From: Siphonodentalium dalli
Taxonomy: Eukaryota > Mollusca > Scaphopoda > Gadilida > Siphonodentaliidae
Direction of reading: 5' to 3'
NCBI GenBank assembly: GCA_032622095.1
Contig: CP136064.1
Location: forward strand, 137,845,954-137,909,953
Length of the DNA: 64,000 nucleotides
The translations under genes were made by a program, and so were the position numbers. This document shows positions 46,276 to 57,335 of this stretch, one piece after another. The notes under the pieces were generated by a model. That model saw nothing but the letters and a program-made list of their open reading frames with translations, was not told the origin of the DNA and made no database searches. The first letter of the stretch is position 1. Every line of letters begins with the position of its first letter.

Positions 46276-46410
46276 GACAAACAAACAGACAGACAGAAGT
46301 CCCAAAATATATATTAAATTTAGAAATGACAATGCAAGTGCACCATCAGATCATAAGGCACCAATAAGCATTCGCATAAAGAGGAACACACATATACGCA
46401 TAACACTCAC

Positions 46411-46437
46411 ATGGGATGGGATGGGATGGGATGGGAT
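46411..46437. repeat. (GGGAT)n
   Basis: Five consecutive ATGGG/GGGAT units at the right end of the inserted element. Confidence 0.85.
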
Positions 46438-46489
46438 ACCATGGAAGTATATCTGATTCCATGGAATCTGACCTCTAGTTTTTCTTGTT

Positions 46490-46735
46490 TTACTTTTTGG
46501 CTTTACCCCAACTTACCCTTTCAATCTGCAGTCTATGATTAGCAGTGCGCATCTTAACAATATATGTTATCAAACGGTTTGTTGTAATAGTCATATATGC
46601 TTCCATTCCGAAATTCTTTTTAAACAGCCCATAACACTTTCCGCGACTTGATGACTCAATCGTGTTCTTCCATTGTTCAACAAATTTTGTTCTACGAACT
46701 TCCATGAATATTTCAGCTCTAGTTTACTTAAAGGG
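46490..46735 (-). pseudogene. LINE-D RT C-terminal segment
   Basis: KFVEQWKNTIESSSRGKCYG, then LFKKNFGMEAYMTI, NRLITYIVKMRTANHRLQIE and RVSW. The pattern Y..FK...G.E.Y...R....K.R..NH.L.IE is a recurring module just before the zinc knuckle in invertebrate LINE proteins. It overlaps the end of the longer frame 46,591-47,541 one frame over, so a one-base change near 46,700 separates them. Confidence 0.65.
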
Positions 46736-47566
46736 TGTTGCGAGTCCCAGATGGACTCACACCCTAGACAAGACAACGTACTTCTGACACATGTGATCCA
46801 TTTGATCGTCTTGTCGTTCAAATAGGAACATTTTTCGATGAAATAGATAAGTTTATTTAGAAGTGCTATTTCCTGTTTCGCAGAGGAAGCTTTAAGGGTG
46901 GAAATGTCCTTTTGCATGTCAGCGACTGTTTTCATCATATTTTGATACTTAGATCTGGTCATGGAGATAAGGGGCTCATGCAATTGTTCCGTATCCGTTT
47001 CGGATAGCGCGTTGTTGTAATTGTCACTGTTGTCATTTACGTTGTTGTTGTTGTTGGTGCTGATGCTGTTTAACAATTCATTGGTATTGTCGACAAGGTT
47101 GTGATTGGTAGAGTTAGTGTTTCGTTGGAAATTTATCGTGTCTTTTATAACACTGATATTTGTGTCAACTATGTACAGAAGTAGCCAATAAATGTCTTTG
47201 GCATATTTGCTTTGGACTGTGTCGACACTAGAATTTCGCCTTCCTTTTAGTTCACATTTCATACTTTTTGGGAATGTTTGAACTTTCTGTGCTTCGGCGA
47301 ACACTCTATCCCACATCCACGCAATCGTATCTTTGTTCTCATGTGTCTCTATCAATAACGTGTTAACTATTTGTTGTTTTATGAACGCACTCACATATTC
47401 TAATAGGAATGTTATGTGGGCATGGCAGTCAGGCTTGGGGTCTCGTGATGTGCTTTTAAAGTCACGAAATTGTTTGACTGTCGATTTTAGATCCACTATT
47501 TGTAACGATGTGTCATGCGGAGGACTATTTGTTGGTAGCACAACGAACGGGGAATTTCGTAGGAAT
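46591..47566 (-). pseudogene. LINE-D ORF1-like N-terminus fused in frame to RT C-terminal sequence
   Basis: No ATG opens the frame (a stop lies at about 47,570; the first alternative is GTG at 47,541). Residues about 20-130 resemble the ORF1 N-terminal domain at 1.1-1.5 kb, including YAKDIYWLLLYIV. An Asn-rich linker with an (AAC)n tract lies near 47,045. A coiled coil (KTVADMQKDISTLKASSAKQ) is followed directly by KWITCVRSTLSCLGCESIWD, which is the W..V...L...G...W segment of LINE C-termini. No endonuclease or RT lies between, so this is most simply an internal deletion joining two ORFs. Confidence 0.6.
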
Positions 47567-47599
47567 TTGGTAGATTATTTTATTTCAGTGACCTGTTAC

Positions 47600-48365
47600 T
47601 ACTGAATATGTATTTATCCTATGGAAATTTGGTATAATTCCTAAGATTATTTTTTATCAGCCTGCACAAGTGTACAATTTCATTGGACTGAGAAACTACC
47701 TAGTATATACCGGTATGAACCAATTTATAATATAATTGATCTTATGTGGCATTTGTGTGCACACATATATTCCCTTATATTCGGTCTGAAACTTAAAGGT
47801 ACTCAATTCCGATTTGATGTTCACCATATCATCAGATTCCAACATCATCAGATTCCAACAACAACAAAGGTTTTGAAATGCCGCTTCAGTTATCGGAATC
47901 GATTAATTGCCCAAAAATAATGCTAACCACCGCCAACTATGGTATAAAATTTCCCAAAACCTGTTTATTAATATTTTGTTCAACAAAATTTTGCCGGTTT
48001 CTCAAATATCTGACTTGATTTTAGAGTTATCCATCTTCATCCAAAAATTGGTTCTGTAGACAGCCTTCTCATTTTTACTGGGCCACTAAGTATTCCAGGT
48101 GGTGAAAAATAAAAGATAATCTTTCCACTCAAAGCCAAATAAAAAATAAATAAATAAATAAATAGATAAATAAAAAGAAATTAATTGAGGGGCGCTAGAC
48201 CGGATTGAGTACCTTTAAAGTAACGGCTGAAGTTATTTAACAGTGCTAAACAAACACATGCGGATAATTTCAATGCACTGAGAAACTACCCAGTATATAT
48301 GAACCAACCACAATATTATATAAGTTAATAACTGATCTAGTGTGGCATTTTGTGTGCAATAAATT
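47600..48365. repeat. Pair of direct repeats plus reverse copy of a 39.6-kb segment
   Basis: ACTGAGAAACTACC, AGTATATA..TATGAACCAA and GTGGCATTT.GTGTGCA occur at 47,686-47,762 and again at 48,278-48,358. Between them, 47,884-48,060 is the reverse of 39,570-39,798 (AATCGATTAA, AATAATGCT, TTTTGTTCAACAAAAT, TTTTAGAGTTATCC). Confidence 0.6.
48135..48182. repeat. AAATA-rich simple repeat
   Basis: AAATAAATAAATAAATA with minor interruptions. Confidence 0.7.
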
Positions 48366-51310
48366 GAGCATATGTATCCTTTGAAACTGGCATGATACTT
48401 GAAGCAACGTCTGTTATTAATTAACACTTCCACGACTGGAACTTCCTGAAATTTTGAGAAAACCCTGTGCCGGTGCTTTCGCTTGTATGTGCGATTCTCC
48501 TGTGGGAAACTTGCATATATGGGAAAGTGCAGGACCAGCACGGCTCCCATCGTGGAAGGGTTAACAGAGCCCAAATACGACAAACTCTTACATGTATCTA
48601 TTTTAAACATGTCTAAGGCAGCAACAATTTGATACCCTGGTTTACAAACTCCTCCTACAATTTTTCCTCAATATTGTAAATGATAACACTTTTTATATGA
48701 TTGGTTTATGTTCAAGGAGATTGAAATATGAAGCTAGCAGACAGTGGACCAGTGGAGAAGAAGATTTATTTTTTTGATGGCGAGTCTCCCAATTGCTTTC
48801 AGATATTCTTCCATCGTTTATATAGTTTTGTGGGAAGAAATGCCTCACAATATCCTATAATTTGATCAAAATTCAACATACCGGTAATAAAAGATATAGT
48901 AGAATTCAAGAACAATTCTGCTTTTTGTCAACTGTTGCGGTGGTCATGCAAGATTTAATTTTGTCCTTAACCTCGGGCATCGACTTAATTTAGCTGACAA
49001 TCCAAATGCTTGTAAACCAGGCTAATTAAATTTAAATTTAAAATTAATTCAATTAATTTAAATCATTGCGGCATAACCGGAAGTTATTCCTATTCCCTAA
49101 CAATATATGATATGTGCTCCCTAGTTTACCCCATAAGACTATTTTATTTCAGTGACATGTTTACTGTCAACTTTTACTGTTACTGTTACTGTAGCTTTAC
49201 AATCAGATCATTTCTGCTTCCCACAAAATGTGTCAGAAATTTGTTTTATGCGAGTCCAAACATATACCTTATACTGTAACTTTAAAGTATACAATCAGCC
49301 ATTAACATAAACCTTGGCACCTCCCAATCTCCAGCACATAAAGTGAATTATGGTAAATAAATGATACGTTGCAGGTTTTGCTCTCCACAAAGTGTGATAG
49401 AAACAAACTTGGGTGACCTCACCATGTTTCAGTATACCATATAATATTATCTAACCTCTTTCACTGACACCCCCACCCTTTCCAGCCAACAACCTTCCAG
49501 TCATCATACCCGCCCCCACCTGAGGTCATAAATACCAGTTTTTAGGGATGGAATGTCTATTCCGAAAACAAATAAAAATAAATAAATAAATTCTTGAAAA
49601 ACTAATTTAAAGGCTTAATTCAGGATCATGATATTTTATGAGTAAATGTTCTACTTTAGTAGAATAATACCAAGCCAATTACATTCTTACAATTACAATA
49701 ATAGATATAAAAATTGCGCTGAGTAAATCATATGAGATTGAAAAATTAGACTATGATAAGAGACATTCTCGTCCCAACCTTCGAATAAAATACCCAATTC
49801 TACGGTAGTTAATTATCATTTACTACCAATTTATCTTACATGTATATGTATGATCATCGTATTTCCTTTCTCAAAAATGGTATAATGGTATTGACTTGAG
49901 ACATCAAGCCATATTGATACTCTAGTAACTAATAATAATAATAAGTTTATCATGATCAGTGCCAATAACATAGCACAAGTCTTATCCTTATCTTTTTTGT
50001 CACAACCACTGCAAATATGCAAATTAAAACATACAAATTTCCCTTCAACATCGAATACATTTCAAACATTATTAGCACCCCAAACCCAGATATAGATTAA
50101 ATGTCTTTACAAACGACCGAACACCAATCAACTAAGTTGACTTTACTTCTCTGAATTCAACTTCAAGGCACATGCATAATAAATATATTACAACTGCTTT
50201 AGTATTATACTGGTACTTGTACATTTATTTCCTAGTTAAGAAAGAACATTCTTTGGACAATGCCACATACTGGGCAAGCAATGCTGCAAATACTAGTATG
50301 GAAAACTCATCCCAAAATTATAATATATGTTAATTCATCGCTTATCACAAAATTATAATATATGTCATTTCATCTAGTCTTTTCCGAGGGATTAAGATTG
50401 AGCTTCTGCAATGGTATCAATAAGAGTCAACAAATACAGATATATTTATTATACTTATCTGTAATATTTGAGACGTTTTTGTTTTTAGCCTGTGTTGAAA
50501 ATTGAACACATGAAAGTAATCTTACAAAAAAGATTAGACGAACAATTAAAAGCCATTAGAATATACAGGTATGATTCAGTGTAATTTATTAATAGCTGAA
50601 CAACCTTGGCAGCAAAATGCCAATTACTAAACCAAACCTGTCACGCTTACATATTTAGCATAGTTTATATGTTTTATGCTTTCAAGTATACAAAGTTAAA
50701 GTTTTTGCATTTACAGCAACTAGTGCAAAGTTATAACATAAAGAAATAAGTTTACAGATATACTATAAAAGTGGCCTGTGACACAAGCTACTGCATACCA
50801 TCGCAGAAGTCTCAACACCACTATTATTACATAAACACTGTAAGTATGCAAACTATAGAATGCAGCTTCATGTTTATAATGAAATCATATCTCAGACATT
50901 TAGCACTCACCTAAACATTCTTGAACTGTCACCCCCGATGCACAAAATATATAATGTTAAAACGCCAGTAAACTCGCTGACAGTCACTGTTCATTTTGTT
51001 AGTATCAACAAATACAAAGTAGGTCAAACTACTTGAACTGTATAATATCGTTCCCGAAATCCATGCATCGTTGAAAGTCGTGACAAATTACCATACTAGT
51101 CCACGAATTTATAACGCCAACTTGACTATTACATAACCTCAAAACTAGGAATAAGCAGGACCGAATATGGTGACTCCTTCCACAGAATGTATAGTTCCTA
51201 AAACGCTTTCCACAAGATTTTTATCCACCGCAACGTGCGCTCATAAAATAATGTGTTTTAGGGTCATGCGGTCAATCTCGGCGATATATACGGAAACCGA
51301 AACGAACAAT
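48366..51310. other. No gene seen
   Basis: About 2.9 kb of AT-rich DNA without protein-like frames. ATTATAATATATGT is duplicated at 50,317 and 50,349. This is the longest quiet stretch of the window. Confidence 0.4.
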
Positions 51311-51349
51311 AACTCTACCTTATATGGTCGACATTATGGCTCATAAATA

Positions 51350-51430
51350 TAGTTATGTATGTGTATGCATGTGTGTGTATATGTATACACGTGTATGTAT
51401 ATGTATGTGTATGTATGTATGCGTCTATGT
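51350..51430. repeat. TATG/TGTA microsatellite
   Basis: TATGTGTATG-type units are repeated about ten times. Frames rich in Cys/Val or His/Thr across it are artefacts. Confidence 0.8.
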
Positions 51431-51918
51431 ATTTGTATTGATCTGCGCTGCCCATGGCTATAGAATATATAAGCGATTCCTGTGGAAGGATGCACACAAC
51501 TATTCCAACTAAAAAACAAATCCTGCTTCTTTTAGAATTCAAAATCTATCCCATAGCTAGAAGAACCCCCTTCGATCGACCACATCATTCATGTACCTCA
51601 CGTATATGACACATCTCTTTATATGTACATGTGTAATCACCTCATCCAGTATCTACTTACAAAGTAGCAATGCTGACCCATTTTATACTTCACCGTTTAT
51701 TCATGTTGTATTCATGTTTGCTCATGTTTTCTTCATTATTTGTATCACCTTTTCCGGTCGATCTAGAAAACTTCCTCAATCTATTGTAAAAAAATCACAC
51801 AGAAATGAAATCAACCCACCACACCCGGTCCTCAGCCTCTCCTACGAAATGACTACAAATCAAGTGTCCAGTCCGTACACGGTCCCGCTTACAGTGATTG
51901 CCAAGTTCTATTTCCATC

Positions 51919-53694
51919 ATGTCGATATCACTTGAGCAGTACCGTGTATCAATTGGACGTTTTGATCTTAAAAAGAGTGCCCACCTGCCGAAAACATCAA
52001 AAATAAGCACAAGTAATCATCAAAGATGGAAAATGAAAATTCACCAATTTCTACTGGGCATTATATTAGCAATTTTACTGGTAAGGGCTGGAGTAGAAAG
52101 AAACCCAGGGCCAGTCTGTGATAGATCAACGAAAACAATAACTATATTCCACCAGAACATACGAAGCATACGCCACAAACTCGAAAAAATAGTAGATTTT
52201 ATCACTGATTACGATATCTTAGCTTTCACTGAAACTCACTTAGATCCCACTTTTTCCTCAGAAAAACTAGAAATTACTGGTTATTGTAGCCCAATAAGAG
52301 AAGACAGAAATTCAGAAGGAGGTGGAATTTGTATATATTTTGCAGAGCATCTAATATATCGTAGAAGACATGATCTGGAGTTTGATTCCTTAATAATTTG
52401 GTTCGAAATATGTTCAAAATCGCGACTATTCCTGTTCGGGTTGTCTTACAGATCTGATCAATACTGTCACCCGAGTTATTGGGAATTATTGGAAACATCT
52501 ATTCATGATGCATTAGACATAACTGAAAACATTATACTAACCGGGGATTACAATTCAAATCTCCTTGATCCGGCCTCAAAATTAAATGATATAATCAACT
52601 TTTACACCCTCAAAAACGTAGTCACGTCCCCAACAAGAGTTACTCAAAGTCCTCAAACACTATTGGACCCTATAATTATTAACGGCGATTTTAATCTGCA
52701 AGATGCTGATACCATAGATTTGGAAATTTCTTACCATTACGGTGTCTATGCGACCCTCTGTTATGATAATAATCGCACATCCTCTTTTAAAAGACAAATC
52801 TGGGACTATAAACACGCTGACTTCGAAAGGGCGGGTAATCTGATAAACGACCTGAAATGGAATAATCTTCTTCTCCCCCTTGAATTAAATGAAGCTGCAG
52901 AACTGTTCACTAAAACATTTCTCGATATTATGTACAAATGTATCCCATTTAAACATGTCACCATCCGAACAAATGATAAACCATGGTTTAATTCAGAAAT
53001 CCGCAGACAGATAAGACGTAGAGACAGGTTGAGATCGATTGCTATTAAAAAAAATACCACAGAAACATGGAAAAAATTTAAACAATGTCGAAATCATATC
53101 AATAACATGAAGAAATATTCTAAGGCACAATTTAATGAAAATTTAGAAGAACACATTTGTACATCTGATTCAAAAGACTACTGGCAATTAATTAATTACC
53201 TCCTCAACAAGAAAAAGACAACATTAATTCCCCCGCTATATAGCCTAGAAGGTGGGGTAAAAATGGATTCTAAATCATATGAAATTAACGATTTTGAAAA
53301 TGCACAAATTCTAAACAAAAGATTCATTTTAAATTCCTCACTTGATGATTCAAGAAAATCATTACCCCCGTTGACCACTAAAACACAGAATATACTGACT
53401 GAAATTCCTTTCGAAATGCAAGAGGTAATTGATGTTATACTAGCTTTGAAAACAAATAAGGCACATGGACATGCTGACATAAGTGCTAAAATGTTATGCT
53501 GTACTGCACAGCAGATTGCTTTACCGTTGTCATTACTATTTAAACAATCTCTGGATGTTGGAATATTCCCGTCTTCTTGGAAAAATGCAAATGTTATACC
53601 AATCTTTAAAAAAGGGGACCCGCTGATAGTGCCAATTACAGGCCGATTTCATTGTTACCTTGTCTGGCCAAAGTATTTGAAAGATTGGTTCTAA
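51919..53694 (+). pseudogene. LINE-C ORF: 2A-like leader, AP endonuclease and start of RT
   Basis: The first in-frame ATG is at 51,919; a second (52,033) directly precedes a hydrophobic stretch, FLLGIILAILLV. GVERNPGP follows at residues 58-65. Endonuclease motifs: IFHQNIRSI (residues 75-83), AFTETHLDP, GGGICIYF, ILTGDYNSNL, LLDPIII and EISYHYGVYA, where the usual S-D-H is S-Y-H. Then DKPWFNSEI and FKQCRNHINNMKKYSKAQFN, and the RT start ALKTNKAHGHADI and NANVIPIFKKGD. After KKGD the frame is lost (about 53,623); the rest to 53,694 is out of frame with the family. Confidence 0.88.
52090..52113 (+). other. 2A-like ribosome-skipping motif
   Basis: Codes for GVERNPGP. The 2A consensus is D(V/I)E.NPG/P, with peptide bond skipping between the last G and P. 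Here the leading D is G, which may weaken the activity. CR1-like elements of sea urchin carry 2A-like motifs at the same N-terminal place, after a hydrophobic leader, and some of those sequences have been shown to work. Confidence 0.65.
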
Positions 53695-54137
53695 AATATG
53701 TTTCCACTTTTTTTAATGAAAATAATCTTATTTACGAGCATTAATCCGGCTTCATGGCCGGTCACAGTACAGTTTATCAACTAATTGATATATATCACCA
53801 CCTTTGCCAGAATCTAGATAAAGGTCTGTACACGTGTTCCATATTTTTTGATATTTCGAAAGCATTCGAAAGGGTCTGGCATAGGGGGCTAATATATAAA
53901 TTGCAGCAATATGGGATTGCAGGAAAACTTCTGAACTGGTTTCAAGATTACTTAGTAAATAGACGACAAAGAGTCCTGGTAAACAATACTTACTCTAAAT
54001 TTGAAATTATACCATCCGGAGTGCCCCATGGGTCAATAATGGGACCTTTTCTCTTCTTAATTTATATAAACGATCTGCCCAACAATCTCTGCTCTAAAGC
54101 TCGAATGTATGCCGACGACACCTGCATCACTGGCTAG
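53622..54137 (+). pseudogene. LINE-C reverse transcriptase, fingers to YADD
   Basis: From the shifted frame: SANYRPISLLPCLAKVFERL, a TAA in place of Gln before SGFMAGHST, motif A CSIFFDISKAFERVWHRGL with catalytic Asp, motif B IPSGVPHGSIMGP (His where Gln is usual), LIYINDL and motif C RMYADDTC. Right after ADDTC the frame stops (54,135) because of a deletion: LINE-B has 28 residues between this point and WLVTFN, and here none. Confidence 0.85.
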
Positions 54138-54868
54138 TAAACTTTAACCCAGCAAAGACAAAAGCTATGTCATTTTCCCTAACTAACAAAGACCAGGCCC
54201 CAAAACTATTTTTCGAAAACCAAGAAATAACCTTCATTAAATCGCATAGACACCTCGGTCTCGATATCCAAGCAAATTTAAATTGGAATGATCACATTGA
54301 AAATATCTGTCGACGAGTATCAGGAAGACTATCCCAACTCAGAAAATTTAAATACAGTATCGACAGAAAGACGCTTGAAAAAATCTACAATACTTATATT
54401 TTGCCTATAATGGACTATTCTGATATTGTCTGGGCGAACGCACCAAAATACTTGACTGATAAACTTGAAAGACTTCATAAAGAAGCTGCCAGAATTGTAA
54501 CAGGACTAAACCGATCGGTATCCGATAAAGACCTACTCCTTGAAATCGGCTGGCCCACGCTCAGTAATAGACGCGAACATCATCAGTTACATTACATATA
54601 TAAAATTACTAACAACCTTGCACCCAACTACTTATCAACTATCTTACCTCCTCGTGCTGGCAATGTCTCGAGATACTCAAAGCGGAACCCTGGAAACTTT
54701 TATTGTTACTTCTGTCACACAGAACATTTAAAAAAATCCTTCCTACCCTTTATGACACAATCATGGAACAAGCTTCCAAGTATCGTAACTGATACGTTTA
54801 ACCTAAAAGAATTTAAGGTCAATCTTAGTTTTATAGATTTGACCCTAAAACCACCTCCTTATTTTTAA
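54120..54868 (+). pseudogene. LINE-C RT thumb and C-terminal region
   Basis: Resumes as HHWLVNFNPAKTKAMSFS, then SHRHLGLDIQANLNWNDHIE, NTYILPIMDYSDIVWANAP, RLHKEAARIVTGLNRSVSDK and KKSFLPFMTQSWNKLPS. It ends at TAA 54,866-54,868, with a local two-step frame wobble near 54,690. It closely parallels LINE-B (DNAP versus ANAP, RSVSDERVL versus RSVSDKDLL), confirming one family. Confidence 0.85.
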
Positions 54869-54894
54869 ACTGGGAGTCGGAAAGAAAATATAAT

Positions 54895-55188
54895 CCATTC
54901 TAAAACGGTTGCAGTGAACTTCGCTTAGATATGTATGATAACTGTATAGCCGAAAGCCTGGTGTGTAATTGTGGCACAAAGATCGAGGATGCCTTTCACT
55001 TCTTTTTCGAATGTCCATTGTTCCGACCGCAAAGAACTAAATTATATGATAGACTAGATGCGTATGCTTTCACAAGAGTAGACGTAAATAACTTTCTCAG
55101 AGGCGCTCCAAGCATTCCACAGCATCGAAACCAGCTACTCTTTTACATTGTACAAAAATATATACCAGAAAGTAAACGTTTCACTTAA
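54895..55188 (+). pseudogene. LINE-C C-terminal zinc knuckle
   Basis: NGCSELRLDMYDNCIAES is followed by LVCNCGTKIEDAFHFFFECP (C-C-H-C) and a tail to TAA at 55,186-55,188. A stop codon at about 54,901 separates it from the previous block. The nominal ATG (54,931) is internal to the family protein. Confidence 0.8.
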
Positions 55189-55438
55189 CGAAGAAAAATC
55201 GTAAACAACTTACGACACGGCATGGCATTAGATATACAGGAGAGGACCTCAGGACCGGTATATCATCAAACACCAGACATCATCATCAACATTCTTATTA
55301 TTACATGTACATTATATCTGTTATTCATCTTGTTTAAACATTTGTGTAAATATTGTCGGGAGAGGGGCCACCTTAAGTTGTTATAACTTGTCCCCCAATC
55401 CCTTGTAAACTGAGTTACAATAAATATGTTTAAACCAA
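55189..55438 (+). other. LINE-C 3' UTR and terminus
   Basis: Contains CATCATCATCAACATT, GGGAGAGGGGCCACCTTAAG and the end ACAATAAATATGTTTAAACC with an AATAAA signal, parallel to LINE-B's end. Confidence 0.65.
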
Positions 55439-56235
55439 CGAACGGGGAGTTCAGAGTGTCCGTCTGTGTATCCGGGTACGATCCATTAAGAATCCGATCC
55501 GTTTCTGTCAGAATATTATTCATTGTCACAATAAGGCAATATCGACTAATTAATGAATAAGTCTTTGCTTCGGCTGTAACCATGTTGGTAGTTCTTTACT
55601 GTGCATTCAACCGTGTTATTTTCTGCCGACCAAGGTCTTTCCAATCCGCTGTAGAATTGAAAATATTGCCATGCTGTGTGTGGCAGTCAGCCGTGAAATT
55701 TTCTCACGCGCAAAGTAGGTGTGTCCTGCAAGGCGATTAGTGAGTATAGTTCCTAGAAATAACATGGCGGAATAACAAATGTCAACAAACAATGCACAGA
55801 CGCAGACGAGAAGAGAAAAAAAGTTGATAAAGATCTTCAAAATTACTACCATCGGGAAATTGGATCCATCAAAGATTTACCACCATAGGAAAGCACACAT
55901 CCAGACGAATGTCCACAACATAGATGGGAAATAACTGGTTCCTCAGAAAACATAGATAGTTTGGAGAGCAATTTTCAAAACATCCATATCACAAGGGAGA
56001 TAATCCTACCATAATCGTAATCATATAGAAATCTTGAGTTTGTGTTGATTTCAATTTGCATAGCATCAAAATTAATAAACGTGCAGACCCAAATAAGCAC
56101 TGTGCAGGGGGGGAAATTACCCAAGAAAATTTTAAACGTGCATGCATGTTTATTTGGAGCCCAAGAGTAGATAGTCAAATTATTCGATTTCAATCGGCCA
56201 CACATTTATCAAATATACTGATTGAGCCAAAGAAC
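55439..56235. other. No gene seen
   Basis: Short frames only. 'AATTAATAAACGTGCAGACCCAAATAA' at about 56,070 is shared with about 17,675, so a dispersed repeat fragment is present. Confidence 0.45.
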
Positions 56236-56239
56236 ATAT

Positions 56240-56545
56240 TCTATAGACCATGCCATGAATCTCTACTCTGGCTGATGCCCGAAGAGATCATATTCCATCA
56301 GTACAAAACCCGGAACTTTTTTAAGTTTTGACAGGGAACCTTATACAGTCGAAAAAATAACGCGGGGAATGTATTTCTTTGTTAATACCTGTTGCTTAAT
56401 TTATTCATCGGTACCTGAATTTCCCAGTTCGAGATTACATTTAAACTTTAATTAACTTTAAACGTTCCCGGGTTTTGAACTGGTGGAATATAATCTCTAC
56501 GGGTGTCAGTCAGAGTAGAGATTCATGGCATGATCTACCTGTATC
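56240..56545. mobile_element. Foldback MITE, about 305 bp
   Basis: The left arm (56,246-56,316) contains CATGCCATGAATCTCTACTC, GAGAT.ATATTCCA and CAAAACCCGGAAC. The right arm (56,465-56,540) is its inverse with about eight mismatches. The inner part is shared with 6.76-6.85 kb. Confidence 0.7.
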
Positions 56546-56684
56546 TACATATAATTTGTATATTATTAATAAAAGTATTTTATCAGTTTGTTTTTAAATT
56601 CGCTATAGCATGCTTAAGCATACCCAAAAAAAATTCAACCCAAAAATAAAAAACACTCTAAAAAATAAAAGGGCACTTAGGGCA

Positions 56685-56742
56685 CTCTACAGACCGTAAA
56701 TTAGGGCCGATGAGATCGACCCCTGACACTGAAAGAGTTATA
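56685..56742. repeat. Decayed end of the TTAA-flanked MITE family
   Basis: TTAGGGCCGATGAGATCG, ACCCCTGACACTGAAAGAG and TTA are the reverse counterpart of the left end at 7802-7845. Confidence 0.6.
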
Positions 56743-57335
56743 GTGTCCTGCGAATATTCGATATGAGATTCGAATTCGAAATGATTCGAATTCGAGTCGA
56801 AATTCCCAACTTGAAATTTTGAATATACACTGACGAAAAAGCAGGCTGTTTACGGACAAGTATAAACGTCGATCTTAGTACCTTACAATTCTTATTGTAC
56901 ATCGCGATTGTTCGCATGCTATTAAATATAAGTATAGCCAGTAATGAGCCACTATAGGATGACTAAATACGTCTGAATTCTAGCTTCGAACATGGTAGTC
57001 AAAAGCTCGGAGATCTCCGATGGACCGACGATGTTCGTAAATTTTAATAGCCATGAGACTGAGCATCCGCTAGCGTTATCCGCCAACTATCCGTCACATA
57101 TTACGAATTTGTGATATCGCTGAGAATATAAACAACACATTGTTCCCGCATCGAAAAAAGGACGTGGGCTGTGTTTTCTTTTTAAGTTGACTTTCAGTTT
57201 CGGAGCATTCCTTATCACTTGACTAACATATGCCGTTATGGAACTTTTGTCTGCGAATTGCATTTTACTCCTGTCTTGTTTTGCGACCGAATGTCGATTT
57301 GCAAATATTGCATGTACATAATAATAATAACTAGA
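56743..57335. other. No gene seen
   Basis: Includes a short GAATTCGAA-rich palindromic patch at 56,759-56,812. Otherwise unremarkable. Confidence 0.35.

Larger units (their letters stand above)
44420..46447. mobile_element. 2,028-bp TA-flanked element with CTTCCATGGT termini, inside LINE-D
   Basis: CTTCCATGGT at 44,420-44,429 is inverted at 46,438-46,447 (ACCATGGAAG). TA flanks both sides (44,418-44,419 and 46,448-46,449), and the symmetry extends to 14 bases with the flanks. Immediately inside the left end, AACCAAGGAAG forms a hairpin with the terminus. The interior holds a GGTCAAGG-type tandem block (45.93-46.27 kb) and a GGGAT array (46,411-46,437) beside the right end. It encodes no transposase. 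LINE-D protein sequence stops on one side and resumes on the other. Confidence 0.7.
51590..55438 (+). mobile_element. LINE-C: nearly full-length non-LTR retrotransposon, same family as LINE-B
   Basis: An ORF with a 2A-like motif, APE endonuclease and RT is followed by a zinc knuckle and a 3' UTR ending ACAATAAATATGTTTAA at about 55,431. The 5' limit is uncertain: about 300 bp of possible 5' UTR precede the ATG at 51,919. No separate ORF1 was seen upstream. Lesions: the endonuclease SDH motif changed to SYH, a frameshift at about 53,623, a nonsense codon at about 53,743, a deletion of roughly 27 residues' worth of sequence after YADD, and a nonsense codon upstream of the knuckle. The 2A-like start and motif wording recall CR1-like elements of marine invertebrates. 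Confidence 0.85.

Noticed and set aside
47538-55455. Shared word CAACGAACGGGGA at 47,541 and 55,436
   Set aside because: A 13-base match is expected by chance in 64 kb; flanks do not align.
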